From Apis mellifera (lineage: Eukaryota > Arthropoda > Insecta > Hymenoptera > Apidae), in contig NC_037650.1 in the NCBI RefSeq assembly GCF_003254395.2, positions 10,578,025-10,642,024 of the forward strand: 64,000 nt of DNA, read 5' to 3'. This document shows positions 1 through 10,938 of the stretch, in pieces. Both the position numbers and the translations under genes were made by a program. Position 1 is the first letter of the stretch, and the number at the start of each line of letters is the position of its first letter. The notes beneath the pieces were generated by a model that saw only the letters and a list, made by a program, of their open reading frames with translations, was not told where the DNA came from and did no database searches.

Positions 1-365
1 CCCTTTCTCTCCCTGTCTCTCCCTGTCTCTCCCTGTCTCTCCCTACATCTCCCTGCCTCTTCATGCTTCTCTCTGCCTCTCCCTGCATCTCCGTGCCTCT
101 CTCTGCCTCTCCCTGCATCTCCGTGCCTCTCTCTGCCTCTCCATGTCTCTCCCTGTCTCTCCCTGTCTCTCCGTGTCTCTCTCTGTCTCTTCCTGTCTCT
201 CCCTGTCTCTTCCTGTCTCTCCCTGTCTCTTCCTGTCTCTCCCTGTCTCTCCCTATCTCTTCCTGTCTCTTCCTGTCTCTCCCTGTCTCTCCCTGTCTCT
301 CCCTGCCTCTCCCTGCCTCTCCCTGCCTCTCCCTGCCTCTCTCTATCTCTCTCTGCCTCTCTCTG

Positions 366-443
<78 letters not shown>
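1..443. repeat. CT-rich decamer repeat ending in a (CT)n tract
   Basis: About 360 bases are built from a 10-base unit of the type TCTCCCTGTC with T/C variation, running into a pure (CT)n dinucleotide tract at about 362-441. Translation gives only Ser/Leu/Pro low-complexity strings in every frame, so the open frames here are not genes. It probably lies in an intron of the upstream Shaw-type channel gene and continues left of the window. Confidence 0.95.
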
Positions 444-444
<1 letters not shown>

Positions 445-1774
445 TTACACTTGAGAGGAATGTCAGGTGCAAGATTTGTGGATCTGCGATGGAACTCGTC
501 GTAATTGGAAAAACTGTTGTTTCTTTACTTTCGTTGTAAAGGATGGAGAAAGTACACAGAGTATGAAGGAAATGTTGTCTTGTCCTCTCCTGGAGAGGAA
601 GATTTTGAAAGTCTCTTTTTTCTTTTCTTTTTGTTTTTTTGGAAAATGTTCCCTCCACTTGGAATTCTTGGAAGCTGTGAAAAATGTGGATTCGAAACAT
701 CATTGAATAGAATGCCGATCATATGACGATTTGCCGAAGCATAATCGTGATTATTATTTTGCGAACAATCGTTTTGGAAACAGTTTCGTTCGGAGGATAA
801 AGCAGGTGAAAAGATAATATATTTGTGCGCAATTATTTGGTCAACTGTGAAATTAATTGCACGCAAGTATGAAATCGTTTGAATATCATATCATATAAAG
901 TTCTGTTATCCAACGATAATCTGTTATTTTCGTATCATTTTAAAATTGAATGGAAACGTTTATCGTGTGTTTTATTCATCGAACGAAAAGATACGAGAAG
1001 TATTATCCTTCTTGTAAACACGTTTCCCTTTTTCGCTTTGTTGTACATTTGTCGTGCAAGCTCGACGATCGATTTTTACATCATTTCTTTTCATTTTTAT
1101 CGCGTGCAGCCCAATATATTTTAATATATTTGATAATTTGATATTCCCTGGTATGTCGAATTATTGGAATTCCATTGAATAATAGATTGCCGTACCAGCT
1201 ATTTTCATTGATAATAAACAACTATCCCTTTCCTCTTCCCTCTCCGATATAAATAACTGATTTTTATAAAATTAATATATCGAAAGAGAATATTGCCAAT
1301 GTCGTAAATTGTTAAAATTGTTAAAATATCGAATTGGAAGAAAATTACAAATATAATAATTTTCGTTGTATTGAAAATAAAAATTTATAGGAATTGTTTG
1401 AAATTTATCCGCGCAAGAAATTTCTATAAAAATGGATAAAAATATTTTATACGACAAAAGATTAATGGATATATATATATAAAAAAAAGAACGAAATCAC
1501 GCGTATATTTATTTTTTTTTTTGATAAAAATAATATCGAAATAATATTTCACCGGAATGAATTAAAACGAATAAAACGAAAGAAGAAGTTTCCATTTTTT
1601 TTTTTTTTTTTTTTTTAAGAGAATTACAAACTCTCTCCCTTTTTCCATAAAAATGAATACATACTCCATTGGGTACGTATAAAATCTCTGCAATATTACA
1701 ATTATAAAATTCTATAAAACTGCCACTCGAATCCATAAATCTTAAAATGACGTGTGATACGCCTATGCTCGCAG
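444..1774. other. Intron of the upstream channel gene, no gene seen
   Basis: AT-rich unique sequence with poly-T runs (about 1509-1525 and 1594-1616). I see no exon, RNA gene or element. It ends in a good 3' splice site, AG at 1773-1774. Confidence 0.6.
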
Positions 1775-1984
1775 GAGAACCCGCATAACGACTTCGACAG
1801 CATACCACGAGGTCTCTGGTGGGCTTTGGTGACCATGACGACAGTTGGTTACGGCGACATGACACCAAAAACCTTTCCCGGAATGTTCATAGGGGGATTG
1901 TGCGCTATTGCAGGCGTTTTAGCCATCGCTCTTCCGGTTCCTGTTATCGTCAGCAACTTCTCCATGTTTTATTCCCACACACAG
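1775..1984 (+). CDS. Shaw-type (Kv3) K+ channel, pore and S6 exon (partial gene)
   Basis: This internal exon encodes 70 residues in phase 0, from an AG acceptor at 1773-1774 to CAG|GT at 1984/1985. The translation holds the end of the S5-P linker (NPHNDFDSIP), the pore helix (GLWWALVTMT), the K+ selectivity filter TVGYGD, and S6 with the PVPVIV gating hinge, ending at FSMFYSHTQ. Tetramers of such subunits form delayed-rectifier K+ channels in the neuronal plasma membrane. Exons for T1 and S1-S5 must lie left of position 1. It differs from the Shaw exon at 61175-62213 at several positions (for example Arg for Leu just before GLWW, and TPKTF for VPKTY), so it is a paralog and not an assembly duplicate. 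It may be the Shaw-like (Shawl) gene; I cannot fix the ortholog name by eye. Confidence 0.93.
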
Positions 1985-3100
1985 GTTTGCACCTCGTTTC
2001 TTTTTTTTTTTTCTTTTCTTCTCCTCCAAAAGAAAAATGTCCCATCGTCAAATTGTCAAACCAACATCTTAAATCTTGAAATAATCGCTGAATAACAAAA
2101 TAACTATAATAAATTGGATCACGATCTTTCAAAGATACGCCAAGATACAATGGATGATCGAGGAGGAACGCCAATGTTAAATAAATAAACGATATTTAAA
2201 TAAACCTGGCATTGGACGCGAGGTTTTTTTCTTTTCCTCGAAGCTACGTGGAAAGTTAACGGAAAGGGGACGCGCGGAAAGATTCCTCCTCTTCTCCTTT
2301 TCTTTCATTTTTTTTTTCCTCTCCTCTCATCGGATTAAGCCGCCCAGGCGAGTACGTAGTATACGCGGTGAATAACGCGTTCACCGTGGGAACACGGAAG
2401 CGGAAATCCATTCAGCCGGGCAACATGTAAACTTTTGCACTTTTCACCAGCCAATTTGAAAGTTTTCCACGGGAGTAAAGAAGTTTCTCCCAGCCCGGGC
2501 CCGGGTGTCAATTTTTCATGCGACACCGTTCAAGCGGCACGGGGATACCCGACGAATATTCGAAACGAATGTGGTGGGGGAAAGAGCAGACTGGTGGCGC
2601 CATCCAATTAATCGACAACGAAATATTCTGCCTCGTTACCGGGTGTTAGAGTCGCATATAACGTGGCCGTTTCTCGACACGTTGTTCGGAATAATAATCT
2701 CGATCTTTTCGCTCGTGTATACACGATAATATTAATCGAATCGAACAAAAGTTAATCTTCGCGTTTATGCAAGAAAGAAAAGAAATTTATTTTCCTATTA
2801 ATTCGTATTGTTAACCCGTATTAATTCTACAATTTTATACGTATTTTAAAGAATTAGACATAGGTATACGAATCGTGCATTTTGGCAACGGGAAGTTCTC
2901 TATTAAACGTTTCATTGGAGCGAAGATCAGGCCGGGGCTATGAGTTTAAGGAAGCTCGAAAGTTTGCCTTGGCCAAAGTTTTTCGGGAAACATGGTGAAA
3001 ATTAAAGGTTTCCAGCTTGCATGCCTATTATTTCCGCTCGTTTCGCGAATCTTCTCCGCGAGATATTTGCGGATACTTATAAGGGAATGATGAATGCGCG

Positions 3101-3149
<49 letters not shown>

Positions 3150-3237
3150 CGTGATAGAATTGACGGAAGGAGAAATGTGATAGGAAAAAAACTTTAAAGC
3201 AATAAAGAAGAATGAATGTACGTATTATTTGTCACAG
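1985..3237. other. Intron between pore exon and tail exon
   Basis: 1253-base intron. It contains a less AT-rich, CpG-bearing block at about 2220-2720 with a 12-base perfect palindrome (CCCGGGCCCGGG, 2494-2505), and a compound (CG)n(AG)n microsatellite at about 3097-3146. No exon is supported; short frames at 2335-2729 lack any recognisable domain. Confidence 0.7.
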
Positions 3238-3408
3238 GCTCGCAGCAAATTGCCGAAACAAAAACGAAGAATTTTACCGGCTGAGGTGCCAAGACGATCG
3301 AGATGTTTGAGTTATCGAGATGCCAACGATATTCAATTTCAACTCGCTTCCAGATCGTTGAGGCCGAGGCCGCCAACCATCGGATTGGAAAACGTTTTAA
3401 ATTTACAG
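3238..3408 (+). CDS. Shaw-type K+ channel, proximal C-tail exon
   Basis: 57 codons in phase 0, acceptor AG at 3236-3237 and CAG|GTAAAT donor at 3408/3409. The start ARSKLPKQKRRILPAE aligns with ARAKLPKKRRRVLPVE directly after SHTQ in the Shaw exon at 61922 onward, so the exon is the basic segment following S6 in the same family. It then diverges into a Ser/Arg-rich stretch ending ENVLNLQ. The tail is cytoplasmic and in this family commonly carries trafficking or modulation sites; no specific site is assigned here. It joins 1775-1984 upstream and 5007-5201 downstream. Confidence 0.88.
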
Positions 3409-3839
3409 GTAAATTAAAAATTCACGCAATTTTCAATTTACATTCTTGTATGTATCCCCTTTAACACGTACGCTCATTAATAAATTGTTTACAGCATTGA
3501 TAAAATTAATCGAATTTCCTCCTTTTTGATTTCCATATTGATAAATTTTAAAGTTGTCAAAAAAAGAAACATTGACAACTACGGATTTCGAGATATAAGA
3601 GAATTAGGAATTAATGAATAAAGCTGTCTAACAAGATTTTAACACGTTTGTTATTCTCGCGAGAAAAACGAAATATCCTTTTTACAATTTACACAGAATC
3701 TAGCCAGATGTAACACTCGCTAAGAAATGAACGTGTTTCTCGCAAGCAGAGAACTCGAAATGTAAAATGTAAGAGTAGCATAAGTGAAAATGTTAAATAA
3801 AAATACGTGTTGCATCGTTTTAACTTGGACTTAAAATAT

Positions 3840-4440
3840 CAGAGTGTGGATTTTTAATAACTCAAAATAACTTACTTTTTCAATTCAAGGCTTAAAAAGA
3901 TTAGAAATGGATTGAAGATTTTTTTTTCTTTTTAAATGGATTCGATCACAGCAACGATTTCTAAGATGTTAAAATCTATCTAATAGGCAGATTATTTTTA
4001 GATAAAATATCAAAGTGTGGATTTTTAATAACTCAGACTACTTTTTACTTTTTACTTTTCAATTCGATTCGAGGCTTAAAAAGATTAGAAATGTGTTGAA
4101 GATTTGACAGATTTCGAAATTCGAAATCTTTTCTTTTTTCTTTTTAAATCGATTCGATCAAAGGATTTTTAAAATGTTAAAATCTATTTAATAGGCAGAT
4201 CATTTTTAGATAAAATATCAGAGTGTGGATTTTTAATAACTCAGACTTACTTTTTACTTTTTACTTTTCAATTCGATTCGAGGCTTAAAAAGATTAGAAA
4301 TGGGTTGAAGATTTGGCAGATTTCAAAATTCAAAATTTTTTTTTTTTTTCTTTTTAAATCGATTCGATCACAGCAACGATTTTTAAGCTGTTAAAATCTA
4401 TCTAATAGATAGATCATTTGGATAATTAAAATTTCTAAAG
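3840..4440. repeat. Tandem repeat, about 3 copies of a 170-208 base unit
   Basis: The core (GTGTGGATTTTTAATAACTC, then TTCAATTCGATTCGAGG and CTTAAAAAGATTAGAAATG) recurs with anchors near 3844, 4015 and 4223, spaced 171 and 208 bases. Later copies have extra TTTTTACTTTTTAC and poly-T expansions. It lies in the intron 3409-5006; the remainder of that intron (3409-3839, 4441-5006) shows nothing else recognisable. Confidence 0.85.
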
Positions 4441-5006
4441 GTGATACATTTCTCTTCGAGTTTTTAAGATTTTTGATTAATTAATCAAGTACTTTGGCTG
4501 GCTCATGATTTTCCAGATGCCAGAATATCTTAGTACCGGTCATCATAATCCATAAAAAGATGATCTATAGCATTCGATTAATCTTCCTTAGTGATAATCT
4601 TGTTCTCTGCAATGAAACAGAAGAAGTTAATCTAAAAAGTTTTGCCCATTATATCCATCTATAATTGAGAATTGTTGAATTGGTTATATACCAATGATTA
4701 TCTTTTTTTTTTATTATTAATCTCAACGATGTTAATGATAAATATTAATTAAAATTGTCTTGATAAAAATATGCAATGCATGGTTTTTCTGAAAAAGTCC
4801 ATTAAAAAAATTATTATTCCTATCATTTTATAATAAAATATAACGAAAAATACATAGATTGTTTATTTATTTATATATACATATATATATAAAATGAAAA
4901 AATTTTTGCTTATTGGATTGCTCGATATAACAACTCTATTGTTGCATACTAATTGAGCTTGTTCTACATTCCTTTTTTTCTTCTTTTCGTACTTCTTTTT
5001 ATACAG

Positions 5007-5201
5007 TCTAATATCACGATAAATTTATCACCAGAGTCCACCGTCGGAGGAAGCATAAATTCTGACAGAGTGGATTCTCTTCTCCTAGCTAGCAACAATC
5101 CCGTGAAAAATGGGAAAACAGTCGACGAAGCCATGGATGACGTGCTCCAAGAGGAGAGGAGGAACTCTGTAAAGACACTGTATACTCCCCATCGTCCCTG
5201 A
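5007..5201 (+). CDS. Shaw-type K+ channel, terminal coding exon
   Basis: Acceptor TTTTTATACAG ends at 5006; 64 codons follow in the phase left by the previous exon and end with TGA at 5199-5201. The peptide starts SNITINLSPESTVGG and closes with LQEERRNSVKTLYTPHRP. The EERRNS motif is shared with the predicted C-terminal exon of Shaw (EEDRRNS at 62925-62989), supporting both as true C-termini of paralogs. RRNS fits a basophilic kinase consensus, which is only an inference. An ATG upstream at 4953 in this frame is intronic. Confidence 0.85.
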   Translation, partial: SNITINLSPESTVGGSINSDRVDSLLLASNNPVKNGKTVDEAMDDVLQEERRNSVKTLYTPHRP

Positions 5202-7214
5202 GAATCGATGTAACAAAAATCAAAAAATAAAAAAAAAATTTTCATCCAATACAATTATCAATTATCAAAGTTTTCATTCGTAAAATTCAATTCCCCTCCA
5301 CGATAAATTAAATTTCATTTTTTTCTCTCGAATTTAATTCAACGAGTAATCATATTCGAATAATGATTATCGGTTGAAATAACAATCGAGAGGGATGATT
5401 AGATGAGAGAACAGATGGTAAATGACACGCGTGAAACGTGTCGATGTCGGGCAAACACCGTCTATGAAAATATTATCGGTGAAATGATCGTCGTTAATCC
5501 CGGCAGAATCAATGATCGCATCAGAGGAGGACTTGATCAAAATTAGAACCGCGCGGTTAAAGTAACAGATGTCGTCGAAAGACGTGATATACCCATTCCT
5601 TTATATATATACACATCTTTCTCTCTATATAACCGACCTATTTACCGAATGGGTGAGTGATCAATCGTGTTTGAATAAAAATGAAAGTAGGTGAGAGTAG
5701 GAGGAGGTGGAACAATGGCCAACGTGCAATATTCCAGTATATAACAAGGTTCAATTCGACGTGTGGATAAGGATCATTGTTTATGCTTGTTTACGCTCTC
5801 CATTTCCTCTTGGAATCATCTTCCCTGTGAAAAAAAGCTTCATTGATTTGCAACGAATTTTCATTTATTATTATAATTAGATTTCCCTCGTTTTCCTCTT
5901 CTTCTTCTTCTTAACTGAATTATCTTTTTAGGTGTTATTTTGCTCGTATATGCGAGACATATATATATATATATATGGATAGCTTTGAATAATTTCGTGA
6001 AAGGCGCGAACATGGTTTCTACGGTGAGTGAATTTTATCGTAGAGTCGATTATAGGTAGAGGGTGCTCGAAAATGAATGGAAGGCAATGTTATCTTATTC
6101 AATCTAACCTAACTTGACTCGTGTTATTATCGATTATATTTTGATAGAAGATTTTCTTTCCTCTTCGAAAAATTGTAAACTATTGTATTTTTAAAAGTTA
6201 CTGTTTGAAATAATAATAACACGATGTCGGATATGAAATATTCATTTATACGGATTTATATATATATTGGGTATGGAGAAAGGTTTATTTTCATTATTAC
6301 GTAGTGTTTAAATTTACAAGTTTAAAAATATTTATAATGTGTAGGTAAAATTAGATTGCACGTAGGAAATCGAAATGTCAGAATAGAGGGGGGGCCAGAG
6401 ATAAAAGAATCTCAAATTTTCGGGATAGAAAAAAAATGGTTAATTATATAAGGACAGAGAGATGTGGCTTTTAATTTTAATCGTTCGATGAGACGAGAAT
6501 TACAAATCGGTACGTACGTACACACATGTATGTATGTTTAGTCTGCAGAGAGTCTGCACGATGCTTTATTTATAACCGGAGAGATACAGCTACAGAGTTT
6601 TCGCAAATGCGTCACTGTTCCTTCGTTTTGAATATTTAAACGATGAAGTCAAAGAATTCAGGAAAGGATATGACTTTTTATAATTCGATTATTCCAGAAA
6701 GAGAAAAATTAGCAGAAAGTGGGGAAAAGTATATCTTTCGAATATGGTTTTTTCCCTTTCTATTTTCTTTTATCTATTTTTTTTAAATAAAATTAAATTT
6801 ACTTATTTCTTTTTGATGTGATAATACAATTTTGATGAGATAATCCTTTTTTATAAGTTTTTAAAAAATGCAAAAGTGTCTAAAAAATCATTAAAAATAG
6901 AAAAAAAAATAATTTATTTAATACAATATTGCTAATTATAAGTTTATATAATATTAATTTAAAAAAGTCAACGAAAATAATAAAAATTCTTGTTGCTATA
7001 AATTCAAATTACAGAAAATAATTTTGATTACTATTGGAAAGAAAGAGAGAGAAGAGCCATAAATGTCAAAAAAAAAAATTCTACATTCCTTTCCATTCTA
7101 CCCAACAATAACAGAGTATTATCATAATTTCCAAATCTCTAAAAATTCCACGATCCCAGAAAATTTGTCGGCGTGCAATGTGCCCTCTCCGCCAATGGGA
7201 AGCACTTGCCGTGC
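5202..7214. other. Intergenic region, no confirmed gene
   Basis: AT-rich DNA between the two channel genes. One exon-like segment, 5933-6023, has a strong polypyrimidine 3' splice site and a GTGAGT donor but no coding content (see findings). Short (TA)n tracts lie at about 5961-5976 and 6259-6268. Confidence 0.6.
5226..5231 (+). terminator. Possible poly(A) signal of the upstream channel gene
   Basis: AATAAA lies 25 bases after the stop codon in an A-rich run. So short a 3' UTR would be unusual, so a more distal signal may be used instead. Confidence 0.25.
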
Positions 7215-7475
7215 TCCCTCGGAGTTCTCCAACCCCTGGCCGCAAAGAGAAAACAGAAAGAACGAAAAAAACTGCGGAAGAATGAAAGTAAAAAGAAAAC
7301 AAAGAGAGGAAAAGAAAGAAAAAGAGAGAGAAAAAAGAAAGAATCAAAGAAGAAAAAAATAGATGTAGAAAAGGCGTAAGACGAAGAACGAAAGTGGAGT
7401 GGAACTTTAATCACCGATTCAAAGAAAGAAGAGAAAGGAAAAAGAGAGAAAAGAGAAGAACTCGGGTAGAATCAG
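7215..7475. repeat. Polypurine (GA/GAAA-rich) low-complexity tract
   Basis: About 250 bases almost entirely A and G on the + strand. Open frames here translate to Lys/Glu/Arg on + and Phe/Ser/Leu on - and are not genes. Confidence 0.85.
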
Positions 7476-7552
7476 AGGGGTCTCGCAAGGCAGATGCGGG
7501 TGCGGTTTCAGGGCGCAAGCGTGAGCCATCGACCTAGGTAGGTAGTGATGGG

Positions 7553-8917
7553 ATCAAGTTCAATACGTGCTTGTAAATCCAAAAAAAAAAAAAAAAAATC
7601 CAAAATACACTCGAGATTCGTTTCATTTAAATTCATTAAAATTAAAGTAACGATCGTCCATTCTTATATATTCCTAATTCTTGTAAACTTTTTCGGAACA
7701 AGTTTTATCAAATCATATCGATCAAAATTTATTGTATCTTCCTACAGTTGTATCGAATTTTCTGTTAATTTTTTCTTTATAAGTCTACGTTCATTTTGTT
7801 CCTCACTCCTTTTCATTTTTACTTAAATTATTACTACCGATTCAATATTATTGATTGATATCGCACGCGCTTGATCAAGTTCAATACACGCTTGTAAATC
7901 CAAAAAAAAAAAAAAATCAAATCTAAAATACACTCGAGATTCGTTTCATTTAAAGTTAAAGTATCGTCCATTCTCATATATTCCTAATTTTTGTAAATTT
8001 TTTCGGAACAAGTTTTGCCATCACTATTTTTCAAATCACATATCGATCAAAATTTACTGTATCTTCCTACAGCTGTACTTTCCGTTAATTTTGTCTCTAT
8101 AAATCTACGCTCATTTTACTTCTCTCATTCCTTATATAACGATATATATAATATTTTTACTTCAATTATTATTACCTTACCAATTCAATATTATTGATCG
8201 ATATCGCACGCGCTTGATCAAGTTTAATACGCACTTGTAAATCCAAAAAAAAAAAAAAAAAATCAAGTTCAAACTACACTCGAGATTCGTTTCATTTAAA
8301 GTTAAAGTATCGTCCATTCTCATATATTCCTAATTCTTGTAAACTTTTTCGGAATAAGTTTTATCAAATCATCACTATTTTTCAAATCACATATCGATCA
8401 AAATTTATTGTATCTTTCTATAGCTGTACATCGAATTTTCTATTAATTTTTTCCCTATAAATCTACGCTCATTTTACTCATTCCTTATATAAACGATATA
8501 TATAATATTTTTTATTTTATATATTTTTACTTAAATTATTACTACCTTACCGATTCAATATTATTGATCGATATCGCACGCGCTTGTAAATCCAAAAAAG
8601 AAAAAATCAAATCCAAAATACACTCGAGATTCGTTTCATTTAAAGTTAAAGTATCGTCCATATTCTCATATATTCCTAATTCTTGTAAACTTTTTCGGAA
8701 CAAGTTTTGCCATCTATTTTTCAAATCATATATCGATCAAAATTTATTGTATCTTTTTACTGCTGTACATGGAACTTTCCGTTTATTTTTTCTATATTTC
8801 CCTATAAATCTACACTCATTTTACTCACTCCTTAAAAACGACGTATTTTTCATTTTTACTTAAATTATTACTATCTTACCGATTCAATATTATTGATCGA
8901 TATCATACGCGCTTGAT
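7553..8917. repeat. Four-copy tandem array of a ~340-base unit bounded by inverted repeats
   Basis: The unit begins GATCAAGTTCAATACG then CTTGTAAATCC and an A-run, and ends TTGATCGATATCGCACGCGC. The TTGTAAATCC anchors lie near 7571, 7892, 8235 and 8584 (321, 343, 349 apart). Copies carry small indels and variable poly-A lengths. The array is bracketed by an imperfect 17-base inverted repeat, GTAGTGATGGGATCAAG at 7541-7557 and its complement CTTGATCCCATCGCTAC at about 8912-8928. No protein is encoded. Confidence 0.92.
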
Positions 8918-8928
8918 CCCATCGCTAC

Positions 8929-9990
8929 TGGTAGGGGACAGTTTGCTCGGGGAAAGAGAAGGCGAAAAGAAGAGAGAGAGAGAGAGAGAGAGAGAGATCC
9001 CTTCTTCGCCCTTTGGCCACCGTCACAGGCCCTCCGGATATACCTTTGTACCTCTTCTAACATGATGCCCGAGTAAAACGTAGCTCCCTCCAAAGCGTAC
9101 CGCTTCCAGACTCTCCTTACGTCCTCTTCCAGTTATTTTCCTCTTTTCCACCCTTCATTCGCCCGTCCCGTGTCCCGTCACAGAGCCTCCAGCGGCCTCT
9201 GGAACCATCGCGCCTCCCCTATTCCAAAGCGGGTTTATCTTCTTCTTTTTCTTCTTCTTCTCCTCGTCGCGTCACCGTCTGTCACCCTGCGTTTCCAGAT
9301 GAATCGCAAGGACAAGGGGAAGTGGAAAGAAAGGGATTCAAAGACGAATATCTCGATATATACCCCTTGCTTTTTTTTTTTTTTTTTTTACTTTCTTTCA
9401 GAGCCACGAAGGTGAATCGCAGAATGGTCGACATTGAGTTCTTGTCTTTAACCTCCTGAGCGAGACGAACAAATTGCTCTTGATTTCCATATTTCTTTTT
9501 AATTCCGTCTGGGGAATTGATCACGTGAATGGGGGGAATTTTTGTTACATAATACATCATTCATTAATCATAATATTAATTTAAGAAAGATTGAAGAATG
9601 AAAAAAGAAAAAAAATTCATTCAAAGATTATCAAATAATAAATAAAATTATTCTAAATTTTAAAAGATTAGTATGAAAACGTTGAAATGTTCTTTCTCAA
9701 ATAATATCACGAAATCAAAATATTATTCATAATAAATGTTGAATTAATTAAATTTAAAATTATGAAAGGAAATTGATGTATAAATCCAAATTGTTGTTCC
9801 AATAATTGAATTTAATAATAAAGAAAGATAAAATAATTGATCTGTTTGTTACTAAATGGAACATTTTTTTTTTTCAGATTGATCTTGGGATTTTAAGGAA
9901 TTGATCGAAGAAGAAATGTTTTGTTTTTCTTGTGGATCGTAAATTTTGGATGTTCTTCCAAATTTTGCTCATTCTTTCGAATCGCTTTAC
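8929..9990. other. Intergenic, moderately GC-rich then AT-rich
   Basis: 8930-9300 is less AT-rich with a (GA)n tract at about 8970-8996 and pyrimidine-rich runs; 9560-9990 is AT-rich. No domain is recognisable in any frame. Confidence 0.55.
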
Positions 9991-9994
9991 ATTT

Positions 9995-10245
9995 TAATTT
10001 CTATCTTTATTTCTATTTCTATAATTTTTATTTCTATTTCTATTTCTATTTCTATAATTTTTATTTCTATTTCTATTTCTATTTCTATAATTTTTATTTC
10101 TATTTCTGTTTCTATAATTTTTATTTCTATTTCTATTTCTATAATTTTTATTTCTATTTCTATTTCTATTTCTATAATTTCTATTTCTATTTCTATTTTT
10201 ATAATTTTAATTTCTATTTCTATTTCTATTTCTATAATTTATAAT
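9995..10245. repeat. (TTTCTA)n hexamer minisatellite
   Basis: Blocks of ATTTCT hexamers are separated by ATAATTTTT spacers, making a higher-order pattern of 4-5 hexamers plus spacer. The apparent proteins (Ile/Ser or Phe/Tyr repeats) are repeat translations. Confidence 0.95.
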
Positions 10246-10938
10246 TATTCGTAGTTTTTTGATTTACAGAATCATCTTTAAATCACATTTATTTTTTTCG
10301 TTCCTGGCGCAAATTAAATTCCACGAAAATTCATCGTTCAGTTTCGATACATCATCAAAAATTCGTTCGTTTTTTTCTTCCATCCCACCGAGTTCAACAT
10401 CTTTTAAAAACGACTTCCTTCGAGAAATCCATTTTACAGCTTGGAAAAACAAAACTCCATAAAGTAAAATACCTTTATAAACTTTGAAAAAGTTTAATCT
10501 CAAAATATAACTCTTCCCCTAACTTCTTCCTTCGAATTTAAGGAATATATTCTTGGAAATATAATCGCGGAAAATCAGTAAAAAATCAATATTGAATAAT
10601 CCAAGAACCGGTTGCGTGATCAATCAAGAACATCATTGTATCCTCACGTATGCTCGACGATAGAAGCAAACTAACTGTCGCTTATTTCTGTCAGAAGTGT
10701 ATCGATTTAACAAGAACCGTAATTTCAAAGGATCCGCGGACAAGTGAAACGATTGTAATTACACGTTTCCTATAAATCAAATCTATCCGGCAAGTAACAA
10801 CAACTATTATTGAATCCTTCGCTTTTGAAATTTATCATTACGTTGGATTAAATAATAAATGAAGAATCAATCGAATCAATTAAAAAAGGATAAGATAAAC
10901 AAGACAAAGAAGAAATTGTTCTTCTACCTTCCTATGTA
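10246..10938. other. Intergenic, nothing recognised
   Basis: AT-rich unique sequence up to the TA target duplicate of the mariner element. Confidence 0.5.

Noticed and set aside
63..539. 158-codon + frame of Ser/Leu/Pro repeats
   Set aside because: Pure translation of the CT-rich repeat; all three frames are open.
7063..7414. Lys/Glu-rich 99- and 68-codon frames on + and their Phe/Ser mirrors on -
   Set aside because: Polypurine low-complexity sequence.
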